Assembly (NCBI GenBank): GCA_039027855.1 | Contig: JBCCJI010000003.1 | Span: 1-64,000 of the forward strand | DNA: 64,000 nucleotides | Origin: Thermohalobaculum sp039027855 | GTDB taxonomy: Bacteria > Pseudomonadota > Alphaproteobacteria > Rhodobacterales > Rhodobacteraceae | Direction: 5' to 3' | Program-made: the position numbers and the translations under genes | Notes under the pieces: generated by a model | Told to the model about the DNA's origin: nothing | What the model saw: the letters and a program-made list of their open reading frames with translations, nothing else | The model's database searches: none | Shown: piece by piece, positions 8,664-15,981 of the stretch | Numbering within the stretch: position 1 is the stretch's first letter | How the letters are laid out: each line of letters begins with the position of its first letter

Positions 8664-8677
8664 CTACCTAATGATAG
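8664..8677. promoter_or_regulatory. Candidate TetR operator 1
   Basis: The 14-bp imperfect palindrome CTACCTAATGATAG lies 10 bp from the SDR start. It matches operator 2 at 12 of 14 positions or closely (consensus CTAYCTARYGATAG). Its position suits repression of the SDR gene by the adjacent TetR protein. Confidence 0.65.
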
Positions 8678-8714
8678 ATAGATTTATTAATGGGCATTGA
8701 CGGGCTTTTCAATC

Positions 8715-8728
8715 CTATCTAGCGATAG
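8715..8728. promoter_or_regulatory. Candidate TetR operator 2
   Basis: The 14-bp palindrome CTATCTAGCGATAG has perfect 5-bp arms (CTATC/GATAG) around TAGC. It is 51 bp from operator 1 and 30 bp upstream of the TetR start, as expected for autoregulation. Confidence 0.7.
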
Positions 8729-8757
8729 ATAATATCTGCGTGATAAGGAGGAGCGTC

Positions 8758-9261
8758 ATGGCGAGCCGGCGTGACGACATTCTCAATGTGGCCGAGCGCT
8801 TGATCCGCACGCATGGGTACAGCGGCTTCTCGTTCCGCGAGGTGGCGAGTGCGGTCGGCATCAAATCGGCCAGCGTTCACTACCATTTCCCCGCCAAGCC
8901 CGACCTCGCGGCAGCGGTCGCCCGGCGGTATCGCGAGCGCTTTGCCCAGGCGGTGCAGGATGCCGAGCGGAGCGGTACGGCGCGGATCGTCGCCTGGCGC
9001 GCACTGTTTCTGAAGGCGCTGCAGCGTGACGGGTTGATGTGTCTCTGCGGCATTCTCGCGGTGGAGGGTGACAGCCTGCCGCGCGATGTCGCGCGCGAGG
9101 CGCATGCTTTCCTGCGGTTCGGCATCGACCAGATCGACGAGGTGTCGCCAGGCGACGGTGCGCGCGTGCTCTCGCAGCTGCAGGGCGCCATGCTGCTCGC
9201 CCGTTCGGCGCAGGATGTGGGCCTGTTCGAGCGGGCCACGGAGAACCTGGCCGCGGCGTGA
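8758..9261 (+). CDS. TetR/AcrR-family transcriptional regulator
   Basis: A 167-residue regulator with an N-terminal TetR helix-turn-helix (residues about 8-50, including GYSGFSFREVASAVGIKSASVHYHFPAK). The C-terminal ligand domain is not recognised. The ATG at 8758 is chosen because AAGGAGG lies seven bases upstream; a GTG 18 bp earlier has no such site. It is divergent from the SDR gene and shares a gap with two near-identical palindromes, so it likely represses both itself and the SDR gene until an inducer binds. Confidence 0.9.
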   Translation: MASRRDDILNVAERLIRTHGYSGFSFREVASAVGIKSASVHYHFPAKPDLAAAVARRYRERFAQAVQDAERSGTARIVAWRALFLKALQRDGLMCLCGILAVEGDSLPRDVAREAHAFLRFGIDQIDEVSPGDGARVLSQLQGAMLLARSAQDVGLFERATENLAAA

Positions 9262-9350
9262 GTGCGGTGGCCTCGCCACGCGCTGGCCCCGCGGTCGGTT
9301 GCTTTTCCCAATACCGCAGGATGGACAGGGCTGCCGCCTTCTGCGACTCT

Positions 9351-9560
9351 GTGCGCGATGGTGTCGTGTCCCGGTATGGGGCGCGACTTAAAAGGGAACA
9401 CGGTGCGGCACTGTCTTCGAGGCGCCAAATCCGTGACTGCCCCCGCAACTGTGAGCGGCGAGCGAGCCCGAGGATGACCACTGGACCCGTGTTTCGGCCG
9501 GGTCTGGGAAGGGTCGGGTAAGCAGTGACCCGCAAGTCAGGAGACCTGCCATCGCACCGA
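9351..9560 (+). ncRNA. Cobalamin (AdoCbl) riboswitch
   Basis: The hallmark segments are in order: TTAAAAGGGAACACGGTG (9388-9405), CGGCACTG, GACTGCCCCCGCAACTGT (9435-9452, the B12 box region) and AAGTCAGGAGACCTGCC (9534-9550). A P1 helix can be drawn between GCGATGG (9355-9361) and CCATCGC (9549-9555). Cobalamin binding normally turns off downstream genes. Here the next genes are a small unknown ORF (9775) and a BtuF-like gene (10111). The 214 bp between the riboswitch and the first gene show no further recognised feature apart from GC-rich hairpin potential that could form an expression platform. Confidence 0.93.
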
Positions 9561-9774
9561 GGATCAAGGCCGGGCGGGGTGTCCCGGGCGGAGGCGATGA
9601 TGTTCACGACGGCCCATGGCCTTTACCACCGCTTACCCATCCCCGCGCAACGGCGGCGGAGGCCCCGCTGCTGCCCTGCTTTGATCGCGGCACGGCGAAA
9701 CGCGGAGAACGGCGCCGTTGACGCCCACAAGGGCTGACCGGGCGTTGTCGTGACATGGTCGGAGGGATCATCGA

Positions 9775-10101
9775 ATGCTTTTGGAATTGACGCTCGCCCA
9801 ATTGGACCGTGGCGCTGAGCCGTTGGATCGGGCGCAGGAGAGAGGTGAGCTTGGCTATCTGCAATGGCTGGGCGCGCTGCCTGCGATCTCGAATTACCGG
9901 GGTGAGGCGATGGCCGCTTACACCATGGCGCTGCCGGCGGCGCGGCGCTCGCCCGACGTGGCGGTGTTTTGCGACCTGCTTCTGGCCACGACGACTGCGC
10001 GCATTGAACCTTTGGCCGTGGGCATCGCGCATCGCCGCCGTCGCGGCGGCGCCCGGGCACGGCGCAGTCGACTGGGTTCCGGGCTTGATGCACGGCGTTA
10101 A
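9775..10101 (+). CDS. Small unknown protein under cobalamin riboswitch control
   Basis: A 108-residue protein that I do not recognise. The ATG at 9775 has a CGGAGGG site about eight bases upstream, and the gene lies between a cobalamin riboswitch and a BtuF-like gene with only 9 bp to the latter, which argues that it is real. The sequence is rich in Leu and Ala, with ERGELGYLQWLGALP near residues 22-36, VAVFCDLLLATTTA near 62-75, and a very basic tail (HRRRRGGARARR). There is no signal peptide or membrane segment. A role in cobalamin uptake or use is inferred from position only. Confidence 0.6.
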   Translation: MLLELTLAQLDRGAEPLDRAQERGELGYLQWLGALPAISNYRGEAMAAYTMALPAARRSPDVAVFCDLLLATTTARIEPLAVGIAHRRRRGGARARRSRLGSGLDARR

Positions 10102-10110
10102 GCGGGCGGG

Positions 10111-10890
10111 ATGAAGCGGTTTCCGCCCGAGCGTATCGTCTGCCTGACCGAGGAGACGGTGGAGACGCTGTATCTGCTGGGCGAGGAAGCCCGGATCGTC
10201 GGCGTCTCGGGCTATGCCGTGCGCCCGGCCAGGGTGCGGCGCGAGAAACCCCGCGTCTCCGCCTTCACCTCGGCCGATATCCCAAAGATCCTCGCGCTTA
10301 AGCCCGATCTGGTCCTCACCTTTTCGGACCTGCAGGCCGAGATCGCGGCCGCGCTGATCAAGGCGGGCGTCATGGTCACCGCCTATAACCAGCGCAGTGT
10401 CGAGGGGATCCTGGCGATGATCCGCCATCTGGGGGCGAGTGTTGGCCGGGGCGAGGCTGCAGCGCGGCTGGCCGATGGCTATGCGCGCCGGCTCGATGAC
10501 GTGGCGGCGCGGGCGAGCGATACGTCGCGCCCTGTGGTCTATTTCGAGGAATGGGACGAGCCGATGATCTCGGGCATCGCCTGGGTGTCGGAGCTGGTGG
10601 GCATTGCCGGCGGGCGCGATGCCTTTCCGGCCGAGGCCCGCGAGGCCGCCGCGCGCGACCGCATCGTGACGCCCGAGGCGGTGATCGGGGCGGCGCCCGA
10701 CATCATCCTCGCCTCGTGGTGCGGCAAGAAGGTGCGGCCCGAGAAGATCGCGGCGCGGCCGGGCTGGGATCAAATCCCGGCGGTCGCTGCAGGGCGCATC
10801 ACCGAGATCAAGTCGCCGCTGATCCTGCAGCCGGGCCCTGCCGCCCTGACCGACGGGCTGGATGCGATCATCGCGGCGCTGGATGTCTAG
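10111..10890 (+). CDS. Cobalamin-binding ABC substrate-binding-like protein (BtuF family)
   Basis: A 259-residue protein of the periplasmic-binding-protein fold used for cobalamin and siderophores. RIVCLTEETVETLYLLGEEARIVGVSGYA at the N-terminus and KPDLVLTFSDLQAEIAAAL are typical of the first lobe, and PDIILASWCGKK of the second. It begins directly with the first beta strand and has no signal peptide, unlike true BtuF. It may therefore act in the cytoplasm or be a diverged cobalamin binder. The cobalamin riboswitch upstream supports a B12 link. No BtuC/BtuD genes are present nearby. Confidence 0.82.
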   Translation: MKRFPPERIVCLTEETVETLYLLGEEARIVGVSGYAVRPARVRREKPRVSAFTSADIPKILALKPDLVLTFSDLQAEIAAALIKAGVMVTAYNQRSVEGILAMIRHLGASVGRGEAAARLADGYARRLDDVAARASDTSRPVVYFEEWDEPMISGIAWVSELVGIAGGRDAFPAEAREAAARDRIVTPEAVIGAAPDIILASWCGKKVRPEKIAARPGWDQIPAVAAGRITEIKSPLILQPGPAALTDGLDAIIAALDV

Positions 10891-10987
10891 GGGATGACGT
10901 CCTCGATATGAGGACGAAAGGGGTTGGTCTTACGCTGCGCAGGGCAGCCCGGCCGGTTTTCAGCGGATGCGGCGATACCGGCGGCGC

Positions 10988-12025
10988 TTAGGCGGTGCGC
11001 TCGACCAGGGTGAAGAGGCCGAGGCGCGCGCCGGCGGCCATGCTCGCGATGGCGACGGGTGCGCTGACGCTCAGCACCGAAAGGGCGGACAGTCCCTGTC
11101 CCACGGTGCAGCCGACGGCCAGCACACCGCCGATCCCCATCATTACCGCGCCCGCGATTTGCCGGCGCAGTTCCCGGGCATCGTCGCAGGCCTCCCAGCG
11201 GATCTCGGCGCGGATCTTTGCGCCGATGGCGGCGCCTATGACCACGCCCACCACCGAGGCCACACCGAAGCCCGGCAGCACGAGCAGATCGCCCGTCATC
11301 GCCGCCATGATGCCGCTGCCGAGGGGCATCACGAAGCTGAAGCTCGTGACGCTGACGGCATCCATCCCGACAGACGCGGCGAGGCTTGTGGCGCCCCAGG
11401 CGCCCGCGATGACCGCACCGACGACCACGGCACCGGCGATGCGGCGCGCCGACACCATGCCACCGGAGAGGGTCGACGAGGCGAGCAACCCCGCGATGGC
11501 GAGGCTGATCAGGGTCGCGGGCAGGCCGAGCGGTGTCGCGATCATCTCGGGCAGGGCGGGCAGCGGCCCGACCGAGATCTCGGGTCTGAACATCAGCGCG
11601 GTCACCGGCGCGAGCGGTCCGAGCGAGGCGGCGAAGGCCGCGACGCCGATGACCGCGGCCAGGACCAGCGCGCGAAGATCGCCCCCGCCGAGCCGCACGA
11701 GGGTGCCAAACCCGCAGGTGCCGACCTGCGCCATGCCATAGCCGAACATCAGGCCGCCCAGCACCGTGGCCATCGGCGACCAGTCGCGGCGCAGATACAG
11801 TGTCGCGTCGGGGTCCAGGCCACCACTTGCGATCAGGATGGACGTGGCGGCGATCGCGGTCGCTGCGCCAAGGGTCAGCACGCGGATGCCCGCGCTATCC
11901 GCGCCGTAAACCGCGTCTTCGATCGAGGCCATCATGCAGAAGCGGCCGAGCCGCGCCGCCAGTCCAAGGGCGATACCGCCAAAGAGACCGGCCAGGCACA
12001 GGATATGCAGACCCTCGATCTCCAT
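10988..12025 (-). CDS. soxT: YeeE/YedE-family sulfur-compound transporter (SoxT)
   Basis: A 345-residue integral membrane protein with about nine to ten hydrophobic segments. It carries both YeeE/YedE signatures: GGLMFGYGMAQVGTCGFG (about residues 89-106) and GIGGVLAVGCTVGQGLS near residue 305. The conserved cysteines in these loops pass thiosulfate or related sulfur species in characterised homologues. It lies 81 bp downstream of soxR on the same strand, matching soxT-R-S arrangements in other sulfur-oxidising alphaproteobacteria. It probably imports a sulfur species that signals to SoxR or feeds biosynthesis. Confidence 0.9.
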   Translation of the reverse strand: MEIEGLHILCLAGLFGGIALGLAARLGRFCMMASIEDAVYGADSAGIRVLTLGAATAIAATSILIASGGLDPDATLYLRRDWSPMATVLGGLMFGYGMAQVGTCGFGTLVRLGGGDLRALVLAAVIGVAAFAASLGPLAPVTALMFRPEISVGPLPALPEMIATPLGLPATLISLAIAGLLASSTLSGGMVSARRIAGAVVVGAVIAGAWGATSLAASVGMDAVSVTSFSFVMPLGSGIMAAMTGDLLVLPGFGVASVVGVVIGAAIGAKIRAEIRWEACDDARELRRQIAGAVMMGIGGVLAVGCTVGQGLSALSVLSVSAPVAIASMAAGARLGLFTLVERTA

Positions 12026-12106
12026 GGCTACGGACCTCGCGCGGCTTGAGCTGCCCGCAGGCTACGCAGGTGCATCTCATTTGTGCAACTATGACGTGTT
12101 TGCGGC

Positions 12107-12451
12107 TCAGCCTTCCGGCGGGTCGGCGCAGAACAGATCGTAGACGACCTCGAGCATCTTCCGCGTCCGCGTATCGGCCAGGCGGTAATAGATCGTCTTG
12201 CCCTCGCGCCGGCCCTGCACCAGCCCCTCCAGTCTCAGGCGGGCGAGTTGCTGAGAGATGGCGGCCTGGCGCTGGGCCAACAACTGCTCAAGCTCGGTCA
12301 CCGACCGCTCTCCGGTGGCGAGATGGCAGAGGATCATCAACCTGCCCTCATGGGCGAGCGCCTTCAGGAACTCGGTCGCCCGCGTGGCATTCGCCATCAT
12401 GCGGTCGACTTCCTCGTCGCTCAGCCCTCCATCAAGCTGTGGCAGGCCCAT
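12107..12451 (-). CDS. soxR: ArsR-type repressor of sox genes
   Basis: A 114-residue winged-helix protein of the ArsR/BigR/SqrR group. MILCHLATGERSVTELEQLL and QAAISQQLARLRLEGLV form the helix-turn-helix. Cys42 and Cys108 sit at the positions of the persulfide-sensing pair of SqrR/BigR (Cys41 and Cys107), so it likely senses sulfane sulfur by disulfide or tetrasulfide formation. The ATG at 12451 follows an AAGGGA site; an in-frame ATG at 12565 would add 38 residues and overlap soxS but lacks a ribosome-binding site. It is expected to bind the soxS-soxV and soxW-soxX gaps. Confidence 0.92.
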   Translation of the reverse strand: MGLPQLDGGLSDEEVDRMMANATRATEFLKALAHEGRLMILCHLATGERSVTELEQLLAQRQAAISQQLARLRLEGLVQGRREGKTIYYRLADTRTRKMLEVVYDLFCADPPEG

Positions 12452-12551
12452 GCGCGGCTTCCCTTGCCCAACCGCCGGTTGCGCCGGCCCACTGATCGAC
12501 CGGAGCGGTTCCGGCGTCACCTGCAGGAGATACGGCCCGTCGGCGCGAATG

Positions 12552-13010
12552 TCATGATTGCGCATCGCAATTTCGCGTCGGCGTGGCATCCGCCCCTGCG
12601 TTGGCTGTGTCGGTCTTGTCGGCGGTGCTGTCCAGGTCGTCCAACAGTCTTGCCAGCAGGGCCCAGAAGAAATCCTCGCCGGGATAGCCCTCGATCCGAC
12701 CGGCCTCGCGCCCGGCGCAGAGGAGGATGAAGGTGGGCGTGAAGCGTGCCGGCCGGTCGAGGACGACGCCATCGGGCAGGGGGTCGTGGATGTCGTGGCG
12801 AATAAGTGGGGCGGCGCGCCCCTCATCGGTGATGGGATAGACGCCGGCGATCTCGGCATCCCAGCGCTCGCACCATTCGCACCAGGTCTGGTCGACCATC
12901 AACAGCCGCAGTCCGTCGGGCGAGGCCGTCGCGGGAAGGCTGCCCGCCGAGACGAGCACCGCAAGGACTGCGAGCGCGCGCCGAACTGTCATCGCCGCCT
13001 GCTGGAACAT
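12552..13010 (-). CDS. soxS: SoxS periplasmic thioredoxin-like protein
   Basis: About 152 residues with an N-terminal signal sequence (VRRALAVLAVLVSAGSLPATA) and the redox motif C44-E-W-C47 in QTWCEWCERWDAEIAGVY. SoxS keeps SoxYZ reduced and active in the periplasm in Paracoccus-type systems. The start at 13010 follows a GGGCAGG site. A GTG at 13031 would add seven residues, and an ATG at 12992 would still leave a signal peptide. The C-terminal tail (DLDSTADKTDTANAGADATPTRNCDAQS) is polar and probably disordered. It is divergent from soxV. Confidence 0.9.
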   Translation of the reverse strand: MFQQAAMTVRRALAVLAVLVSAGSLPATASPDGLRLLMVDQTWCEWCERWDAEIAGVYPITDEGRAAPLIRHDIHDPLPDGVVLDRPARFTPTFILLCAGREAGRIEGYPGEDFFWALLARLLDDLDSTADKTDTANAGADATPTRNCDAQS

Positions 13011-13039
13011 TGACCTGCCCATCGAAAACACATATCAAA

Positions 13040-13055
13040 AATCTAATATAAGAAT
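13040..13055. promoter_or_regulatory. Candidate SoxR operator, soxS-soxV gap
   Basis: AATC-TAATATAA-GAAT differs at one base from the ATTC-N8-GAAT pattern recognised by SqrR/BigR-type repressors. It lies in the short AT-rich gap between divergent soxS and soxV, immediately before the soxV ribosome-binding site (GGGAGG). SoxR of Paracoccus is known to bind this gap. Confidence 0.6.
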
Positions 13056-13074
13056 ACAGGGAGGACAACGGTCG

Positions 13075-13809
13075 ATGGGCGATCCGTTCGCGATCGGGTA
13101 TCTCGGCGCGGCGCTGGCGGGTGTCGCCTCGTTCGCATCGCCCTGCATCCTGCCGATCGTGCCACCCTATCTGTGCTTCCTGGCCGGTGTCAGCCTAGAC
13201 CAACTGACGGATGAGGGCGCGGCCAACAGCCGGCGCGGCTGGATCGTGCTGACGGCCGTCTGTTTCGCGCTCGGCTTCGGGACGGTTTTCGTCGCGCTCG
13301 GCGCCTCGGCCAGCATGGTGGGTCAGGCCATCGCGGTGCATTTCGACGTGCTACGCTGGATCGCCGGCGGCGTGATCCTGTTGTTCGGCTTGCATTTCCT
13401 GGGCGTGTTGCGGATCTCGCTGCTCTATCGACAGGCGCGTGCCGAGGTCGAGCGCAGGCCCGCGGGTCTCGTCGGTGCCTATCTCGTCGGGCTGGCCTTC
13501 GCCTTTGGCTGGACACCCTGCGTCGGTCCGGTGCTTGCGACGATCCTGATCACCGCCGGTGGGCAGGAGACGGCGGTCGAGGGCGCGCTTCTGCTCGCGG
13601 CCTATGCGTCGGGCATCGCCGTGCCGTTCATCGCCGCCGCCTTCTTCGCCGGCCCGTTCATGGCGCTGATGCGCCGTGCGCGCCGCTACATGGCGCTGGT
13701 GGAGCGGGGCATGGGCGCCGCGCTGGTGGTGACGGGCATCCTGTTCATCACCAATGCCGTCAACGACATCGCCGCCTGGATGATCCCCTACGTCCCCGTG
13801 TTCGGCTGA
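13075..13809 (+). CDS. soxV: SoxV, CcdA-family thiol electron transporter
   Basis: A 244-residue membrane protein with six hydrophobic segments, related to CcdA/DsbD. The two redox cysteines are in SPCILPIVPPYL (about residue 24) and GWTPCVGPVL (about residue 148). It carries reducing equivalents from cytoplasmic thioredoxin across the membrane to periplasmic SoxW and SoxS. Start behind GGGAGG. SoxW follows 23 bp downstream, so the pair acts as one electron-transfer unit. Confidence 0.94.
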   Translation: MGDPFAIGYLGAALAGVASFASPCILPIVPPYLCFLAGVSLDQLTDEGAANSRRGWIVLTAVCFALGFGTVFVALGASASMVGQAIAVHFDVLRWIAGGVILLFGLHFLGVLRISLLYRQARAEVERRPAGLVGAYLVGLAFAFGWTPCVGPVLATILITAGGQETAVEGALLLAAYASGIAVPFIAAAFFAGPFMALMRRARRYMALVERGMGAALVVTGILFITNAVNDIAAWMIPYVPVFG

Positions 13810-13832
13810 GGCCAACAACAAGAGAGGTCAAG

Positions 13833-14429
13833 ATGCGTCTTTCATCGCTCGTCATCGCCGCCCTGACGGCGGCGTCACTGGCGCTGCCGACGGTCGTCGC
13901 AACGCCCGCCGCCGCACAGGAGCCCGGTGCGCTCCATGCGAAGGACTGGTTCTCGCTCACCTTCAAGGATGTGCGCGAAGATCTGGCCGACGCCGGGGCC
14001 GAGGGAAAGCGGCTCGTCCTGTTGGTGGAGCAATATGGCTGCATCTACTGCGCCAAGCTGCATGACGAGGTGTTGTCGGACCCGGACGTCGAGGCGTTCG
14101 TTTCCGAGAATTACATGGTCGTCCAGCTCAACCTGTTCGGCGATGAGGAGGTGACCGATCTCGACGGCGAGACGCTGAGCGAGCGCGAGGCGCTGCGCCG
14201 TTGGGGCATCGCCTTTACGCCGACGATGATCTTTCTGCCCGAGGATGTCGCGGAGGATGACACGACTGTCGCCGAGGCGGCGGTGCAGGTCATGCCGGGT
14301 GCCTTTGGGAAATGGACGACGCTCGACATGTTCCGCTGGGTCCGGATAAAGGGTTATGAGGGCGAGGAGCATTTTCAGAAGTTCCACGCCCGCCAGATCG
14401 CCAAGCTCAGAGCCGAGGGGCGCCTCTAA
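13833..14429 (+). CDS. soxW: SoxW periplasmic thioredoxin
   Basis: A 198-residue thioredoxin-fold protein with a cleavable signal peptide (to about Ala28, ATPAAAQ) and the active site C70-I-Y-C73 in EQYGCIYCAKLHDEVLSD. The cis-proline loop FTPTMIFLPED is present. SoxW is reduced by SoxV and keeps Sox proteins active. It ends the soxVW unit: a 175-bp AT-richer gap with a candidate SoxR operator separates it from soxX. Confidence 0.93.
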   Translation: MRLSSLVIAALTAASLALPTVVATPAAAQEPGALHAKDWFSLTFKDVREDLADAGAEGKRLVLLVEQYGCIYCAKLHDEVLSDPDVEAFVSENYMVVQLNLFGDEEVTDLDGETLSEREALRRWGIAFTPTMIFLPEDVAEDDTTVAEAAVQVMPGAFGKWTTLDMFRWVRIKGYEGEEHFQKFHARQIAKLRAEGRL

Positions 14430-14513
14430 GCCACTGTGATTTCGTTCATTTTCTCAGGATCTGGCTTGGAGTGTGCTGGGGTGAAACAGGTCAGGCATCC
14501 TGAGGTTGCAGTG

Positions 14514-14544
14514 CAACATATTCCAAAATACGAATTTATTGTTG
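14514..14544. promoter_or_regulatory. SoxR operator, soxW-soxX gap
   Basis: The core ATTC-CAAAATAC-GAAT (14520-14535) is an exact match to the ATTC-N8-GAAT pattern of SqrR/BigR-type ArsR repressors. It is embedded in a longer imperfect palindrome with outer arms CAACA (14514) and TTGTTG (to 14544). It is 61 bp upstream of the soxX start, where SoxR binds in Paracoccus. Confidence 0.8.
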
Positions 14545-14604
14545 CTTTAGTTTCCATGCGATGACACGGTGTTTCATAGAACGATAACAAAACGGGAGGA
14601 TGCC

Positions 14605-15105
14605 ATGATGCGGCTGCGAATGCTCGCCCTCGTCGCGCTTTGCCTGCCGGCAAGCCTCGCCACGGCGGCTGACCCAGCGGCTGACCCGGCGCGTGACATG
14701 GCCCCGACTGACATGGCCCCGGGCGACGTCGCTATCGTCGATTTTGCGGTCGCCGATCCGCTGACCGGCGAGCCCGGCGATGCGCTGCGCGGTCGCTCGA
14801 CCTTTGCCAACCGCAAGCTTGGCAATTGCCTTGCCTGCCACGGCAACACCGACCTTCTTGGCGAAGAGCTGTTCCATGGCGAGGTCGGCCCGGTGCTCGA
14901 CGGTGTGGGCAGCCGCTGGAGCCCGGGTGAGCTGCGCGCCATCGTCGTGAACTCCAAGGCCGTGTTTGGCGATCACACGATCATGCCGGCCTTCTACCGC
15001 ATCACGGGCTTTAACCGTCCACTCGACACCTTCGAGGGGCAGACGATTCTGAGCGCGCAGCAGGTCGAGGATCTGGTCGCCTATCTCACGACGCTGACCG
15101 AGTGA
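14605..15105 (+). CDS. soxX: SoxX monoheme cytochrome c subunit of SoxXA
   Basis: A 166-residue periplasmic cytochrome. It has a signal peptide ending near ATAA, a heme motif C75-L-A-C78-H79 (GNCLACHG) and a distal Met127 (HTIMPAFYR). GEVGPVLDGVGSRW is characteristic of SoxX. With SoxA it oxidatively couples thiosulfate to the SoxY cysteine. Start at ATG 14605 with GGGAGGA upstream (a second ATG follows at once). Short ADPA/DMAP repeats lie between the signal peptide and the domain. Confidence 0.95.
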   Translation: MMRLRMLALVALCLPASLATAADPAADPARDMAPTDMAPGDVAIVDFAVADPLTGEPGDALRGRSTFANRKLGNCLACHGNTDLLGEELFHGEVGPVLDGVGSRWSPGELRAIVVNSKAVFGDHTIMPAFYRITGFNRPLDTFEGQTILSAQQVEDLVAYLTTLTE

Positions 15106-15134
15106 CACCGACACCGGCTTTAGGGGAGAGACCC

Positions 15135-15563
15135 ATGCATTTCACACGACGCGATATCGGTCGTCTCGGCATCGGCGCGGCCGCCATGGCAGCCCTCGGC
15201 GCGACGCCCGCCGCGGCGATGACCGATGAGACCCGGGCTGCGATCATGGACTTCACCGGCGGTGTGGAGCCCGGCGCGGGGGACATCATGCTCAACACGC
15301 CCGAGATCGCCGAGAACGGCTCGACCGTGCCCGTCGATGTCACCTGCGATGGCGCCCGGCGGATCATGCTGGTGGCCGATGGCAACCCGAACCCGGGCGT
15401 TGCCACCTTCGAGTTCGGCCGGCTCTGCCCTTCGCGCTCGGCCGCGACGCGAATCCGTCTCGCCGCAACGCAGGACGTCATCGCCGTCGCCGAGATGGAG
15501 GACGGCCGCTTCATCATGGTCGCCAACACCGTGAAGGTCACCATCGGCGGCTGCGGCGGCTGA
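15135..15563 (+). CDS. soxY: SoxY sulfur carrier protein
   Basis: A 142-residue protein with a Tat signal (TRRDIGRLGIGAAAMAALG) and the diagnostic C-terminal GGCGG motif, whose Cys140 carries the sulfur intermediates on a swinging arm. It works as a heterodimer with SoxZ, which follows 25 bp downstream and relies on SoxY's Tat export. The ATG at 15135 is chosen because GGGGAGAG precedes it and it begins the Tat signal. Confidence 0.96.
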   Translation: MHFTRRDIGRLGIGAAAMAALGATPAAAMTDETRAAIMDFTGGVEPGAGDIMLNTPEIAENGSTVPVDVTCDGARRIMLVADGNPNPGVATFEFGRLCPSRSAATRIRLAATQDVIAVAEMEDGRFIMVANTVKVTIGGCGG

Positions 15564-15588
15564 CGGCAACAGGACAAGGAAAGAGATC

Positions 15589-15918
15589 ATGGCCAAAGTG
15601 CGCCCCCGCGTCCGCGTCCCCAAGAAAGCCTCGGCCGGCGACGTGATCACCATCAAGACGCTGATCAGCCACCCGATGGAGAGCGGTCAGCGCAAGGACC
15701 GCAAGACCGGTGAGCTGATCCCGAGAAAGATCATCAACCACTTCACCGCGTCGTTTAACGGCGAGGTGGTGTTCGACGCCGCGATCGAGCCGGCGGTCAG
15801 CGCCAACCCCTATTTCAGCTTCGCCATGGTGGTCCCCGAAAGCGGCACCGTCGCGTTCAAATGGGTCGATGACGACGGCTCGATCTACACCGAGGAGAAG
15901 TCGATCACCGTCGAATAG
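15589..15918 (+). CDS. soxZ: SoxZ sulfur carrier partner
   Basis: A 109-residue immunoglobulin-like protein without a signal peptide, matching SoxZ throughout (KVRPRVRVPKKASAGDVITIKTLISHPMESG, PYFSFAMVVPESGTV). It binds SoxY and positions the carrier arm for each Sox enzyme, and is exported with SoxY. Ribosome-binding site AAGGAAAGAG. Confidence 0.96.
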   Translation: MAKVRPRVRVPKKASAGDVITIKTLISHPMESGQRKDRKTGELIPRKIINHFTASFNGEVVFDAAIEPAVSANPYFSFAMVVPESGTVAFKWVDDDGSIYTEEKSITVE

Positions 15919-15981
15919 GCCGCGCCAGGCATCTGCCAGCGACTGACGCCAGCAACAAGAACAAGACCTGGGAGGACTGCA

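Noticed and set aside
12107..12859. 250-residue version of SoxR
   Set aside because: The extra N-terminal part overlaps soxS in another frame. The ATG at 12451 with an AAGGGA site gives the usual SoxR length.
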